Assembly: GCA_003224195.1 (NCBI GenBank)
Contig: QHYP01000043.1
Location: forward strand, 19,088-25,728
Direction of reading: 5' to 3'
Length of the DNA stretch: 6,641 bases
DNA from: Acidobacteriota bacterium
GTDB taxonomy: Bacteria > Acidobacteriota > Terriglobia > Acidiferrales > UBA7541
Part shown: positions 5,022 through 6,641 of the stretch, piece by piece
How positions within the stretch are numbered: position 1 is the first letter of the stretch
How the letters are laid out: each line of letters starts with the position of its first letter
Translations under genes and position numbers: made by a program
Notes under the pieces: generated by a model
What the model saw: only the letters and a program-made list of their open reading frames with translations
The model's database searches: none
What the model was told of the DNA's origin: nothing

Positions 5022-6077
5022 TCACAAATGCAAGCGGAAGCGCAGCACGCGCGCCCGCGGCGCATCCAGCACGAGCAGCTCGCCCGCCGGGGTGACCGCG
5101 ACCCCTTGTGGTGACGGTGCGGCTCCAGCGATCCACTTACCCAGCTCCCCGCGCAAGATATATCCGCTATCGATTCCCCAGATGTAGAGCAAGTGATTCC
5201 GGGAATCCGCCCCTATGACAAACTTGCCGTACACCGCAATCCCCCCGAACACTGCCCCTGCGTCAAGGGGTTTGAATGTGCGGACCAGCTCACCGGCCCC
5301 GCGATAGGCGCGAACGATTCCCAGCCGCGCCTCGCTGACATACAGAAGACCGTCGGCGCCGCAGGCAATCCCTCCGGGCTCGTCGGCGGCCGCGTCTTTG
5401 GAAGCCGGCATCCTCCACGCGCCGAGAAGCTGCCCTCGATGGTTATACTTGCGCACGCCGAAAGGGCTCGGCCCTGTCACGTAAATGACGCCTGCTCTGT
5501 CCACGGCGATGCGGAGAGAAGCCCGCAACGCTTCCGCAGCGCCGGTGTTCAGTTCCCGGTAGCGCTTCCCTTCGGGATAATAGATAAACACGCTGCCGCG
5601 TTCACCGTCCGCCACGTAAATCCCTCCGCCCTCATCCACCGCAATGCTCGTTGGGCGGAGATTGATGCGCTCGTCCTGAAACGAGAGGCGCGGCTGCCCC
5701 GCGGGCGAAAATTTGTTCACAAAACCGCTGACCGGCTCGGCCGTGTACGCGTTTCCCGCCGCGTCCGCCACGAGAGCGACAGGACTCGATAATTGTCCCG
5801 GCCCGTCGCCGCGCATGCCCCACGAGCCGACGAATTCGAGTGGCGGCGGAGGAGCGTTTTGCGCAGTTTGTCCTGGTTCCGAGTAGGCTACCCCGAAAAG
5901 CGAGTTGACCGCGGAGTTTACCGCGACCTGTCCCGGCCTGCCTGCCCGCCGCGGCGGGCCTGCGCAGGCAAGCCCGCTCGGGATAAAATCGGGGCGGTCA
6001 CACAGAGAGATGACAAGGATCAACAGCAACCAACGTGGGTAATGGGCGTTCACCTGAAAGCTAAAACTCAATCTCAC
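5022..6077 (-). CDS. Exported NHL-repeat six-bladed beta-propeller protein
   Basis: Read from the GTG at 6077 the protein has 351 residues. An Arg-containing head and hydrophobic core WLLLILVISL (16-25) form a signal peptide, so it acts outside the cytoplasmic membrane; no convincing lipobox is present. A low-complexity linker follows, then six NHL blades at about 98-127, 141-170, 187-216, 234-263, 278-306 and 322-351, with repeat cores such as PTSIAVDEGGGIYVAD, LRIAVDRAGVIYVT and PQGVAVTPAGELLVLD. NHL propellers usually bind proteins or ligands and a few are enzymes; no catalytic motif is evident here. Residues 32-49 are encoded by a palindromic repeat element. The start is uncertain: a GTG at 6053 would also leave a signal peptide, and neither has a good ribosome site. 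It lies 48 bases after an unidentified gene and 30 before the dehydrogenase gene. Confidence 0.85.
   Translation of the reverse strand: MRLSFSFQVNAHYPRWLLLILVISLCDRPDFIPSGLACAGPPRRAGRPGQVAVNSAVNSLFGVAYSEPGQTAQNAPPPPLEFVGSWGMRGDGPGQLSSPVALVADAAGNAYTAEPVSGFVNKFSPAGQPRLSFQDERINLRPTSIAVDEGGGIYVADGERGSVFIYYPEGKRYRELNTGAAEALRASLRIAVDRAGVIYVTGPSPFGVRKYNHRGQLLGAWRMPASKDAAADEPGGIACGADGLLYVSEARLGIVRAYRGAGELVRTFKPLDAGAVFGGIAVYGKFVIGADSRNHLLYIWGIDSGYILRGELGKWIAGAAPSPQGVAVTPAGELLVLDAPRARVLRFRLHL
5904..5927. repeat. 12-bp imperfect tandem duplication
   Basis: GTTGACCGCGGA and GTTTACCGCGAC lie head to tail with 10 of 12 bases matching. In the NHL gene they encode the doubled tetrapeptide AVNS-AVNS (residues 52-59), just after the palindromic element and before the propeller. 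It looks like a local slippage duplication in a tolerant linker. Confidence 0.5.
5931..5983. repeat. GC-rich nested palindromic element, about 53 bp, inside the NHL gene
   Basis: The outer arms are TCCCG (5931-5935) and CGGGA (5979-5983). Inside, GCCTGCCTGC (5936-5945) pairs with GCAGGCAAGC (5964-5973), with one mismatch that becomes a G-U pair in the NHL-sense RNA. The centre has the perfect 16-bp palindrome GCCCGCCGCGGCGGGC (5944-5959), and a second palindrome, GCCTGCGCAGGC, lies at 5958-5969. The base composition and symmetry differ sharply from the flanks. This is the form of a small dispersed palindromic or REP-like element. It spans nearly 18 codons and keeps the frame open. Only one copy is in the window, so dispersal is inferred. 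Confidence 0.7.
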
Positions 6078-6119
6078 GCCTATACGGCCGGACAGTTTTC
6101 TTCAAGATTCCACTTTCCG

Positions 6120-6151
6120 GGCCGGCTACCTCGTTGCAGGGTTCGCCGGCC
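6120..6151. repeat. 7-bp GC inverted repeat over a stop codon
   Basis: GGCCGGC (6120-6126) and GCCGGCC (6145-6151) are inverted copies with an 18-base loop, covering the end of the unidentified gene and its TAG stop. No T-tract follows in the leftward direction, so it is more likely a minor mRNA hairpin than a terminator. It could also be chance in GC-rich DNA. Confidence 0.25.
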
Positions 6152-6641
6152 TGCCGTGCCGACTGCCCGTGGGTTCACCTTTGCGAACGCGCCGGACGAC
6201 CGTCTGGATGAGTCGGTACGTGCGCTCTTCGTTCGTCTCCGTCTGAAAGCGAAACTCCGGTTCATCCTTGGGGCCCTTGTCCAGCGTGACGGGAAGCCGT
6301 CCGCAAAGACCATTCTCGATAAAAGCGGTCTCATAGCGGCTGCGTTTGAGATTCCACGTATAGACGCGCAGCATCGTGAAATCGCAGCTCTGCCCTTCCG
6401 GGCCGCGAATACCGGCGACGAGGTATTGCGCCTTATCCCCGGATGGATTGGGAACCCGATTCAGCACGAACCAGGCCAGCGGACGGATATTCGCGACTGC
6501 TGTTCCTTCGCGCACCGCATCCGGCAGGTCAAGCTCCACGAAGCGCGCCACCACCCAGCCTGCCACCGGCAGGGGTTGATCGGTAACCTCGCCCACTGCG
6601 GGGTTTTCATTGTTCCGCGTCGTTGCCTCCGCTGACGCACG
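6126..6641 (-). CDS. Unidentified protein, C-terminal 171 residues (possible SH3-type domain)
   Basis: The frame is open from the right edge to TAG at 6126-6128, giving 171 residues of a longer protein whose start is outside the window. I do not recognise it firmly. The segment PVAGWVVARFVELDLPD recalls the end of a bacterial SH3-like domain as found in acidobacterial envelope proteins, a resemblance from memory. A beta-rich, aromatic-containing region follows (RPLAWFVLNRVP, TMLRVYTWNLKRSRYETAF), and then a basic tail that becomes low in complexity (GSRHGRPANPATR). No membrane segment or catalytic motif is seen in this part. It lies 48 bases upstream of the NHL gene on the same strand, so the two are probably co-transcribed. 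That the ORF is real is supported by its length to the edge, the spacing and a protein-like composition. Confidence 0.6.
   Translation of the reverse strand, partial: RASAEATTRNNENPAVGEVTDQPLPVAGWVVARFVELDLPDAVREGTAVANIRPLAWFVLNRVPNPSGDKAQYLVAGIRGPEGQSCDFTMLRVYTWNLKRSRYETAFIENGLCGRLPVTLDKGPKDEPEFRFQTETNEERTYRLIQTVVRRVRKGEPTGSRHGRPANPATR

Noticed and set aside
6042..6053. Possible lipobox at the end of the NHL signal peptide (Cys26 or Cys38)
   Set aside because: Cys26 is preceded by Leu at -1, and Cys38 lies 12 residues beyond the hydrophobic core within the repeat-encoded segment; neither fits the lipobox rule.
5793..6635. A 280-codon open frame on the plus strand
   Set aside because: It runs antisense through the NHL gene start and the unidentified gene, gives an arginine- and proline-rich product, and is typical of GC-rich shadow frames.

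Overview
The window is GC-rich, gene-dense and looks chromosomal. Gene style suggests a soil or sediment bacterium, most likely an acidobacterium. The pointers are the ECF sigma factor with its tiny zinc-finger anti-sigma partner, the NHL beta-propeller protein and the C-terminal part of a possible SH3-type protein. This taxonomic guess rests on remembered family resemblance, not on a search. No RNA gene, transposase, CRISPR array, phage gene or replication origin was found, and no stretch over 300 bases lacks a gene.

Region 1 (positions 1-2971, minus strand, read right to left) looks like one catabolic operon. A near-consensus promoter with an overlapping palindromic operator drives a TetR-family repressor. 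It is followed by a crotonase (enoyl-CoA hydratase family), a possible 32-residue microprotein and an NAD(P)-dependent aldehyde dehydrogenase that runs off the left edge. The likely theme is breakdown of an acyl-CoA or of an acid with an aldehyde intermediate, sensed by the TetR protein; the substrate is not visible in the sequence.

Region 2 (2972-4004, plus strand) is a two-gene regulatory unit transcribed divergently from region 1. It encodes an RpoE-like ECF sigma factor and a soluble 79-residue anti-sigma factor with the HxxxCxxC zinc motif, translationally coupled through overlapping stop and start codons.

Region 3 (4014-6641, minus strand, converging on region 2 with a 9-base gap) reads, in transcription order, the C-terminal part of an unidentified protein, an exported six-bladed NHL propeller protein, and an ornithine cyclodeaminase/mu-crystallin family dehydrogenase. 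A strongly palindromic GC-rich element of about 53 bp lies in frame inside the NHL gene, just after the signal peptide.

I do not see a clearly new multi-gene system. The most unusual items are the coding-region palindromic element, the compact TetR promoter-operator with almost no leader, and the in-frame small ORF before the aldehyde dehydrogenase.
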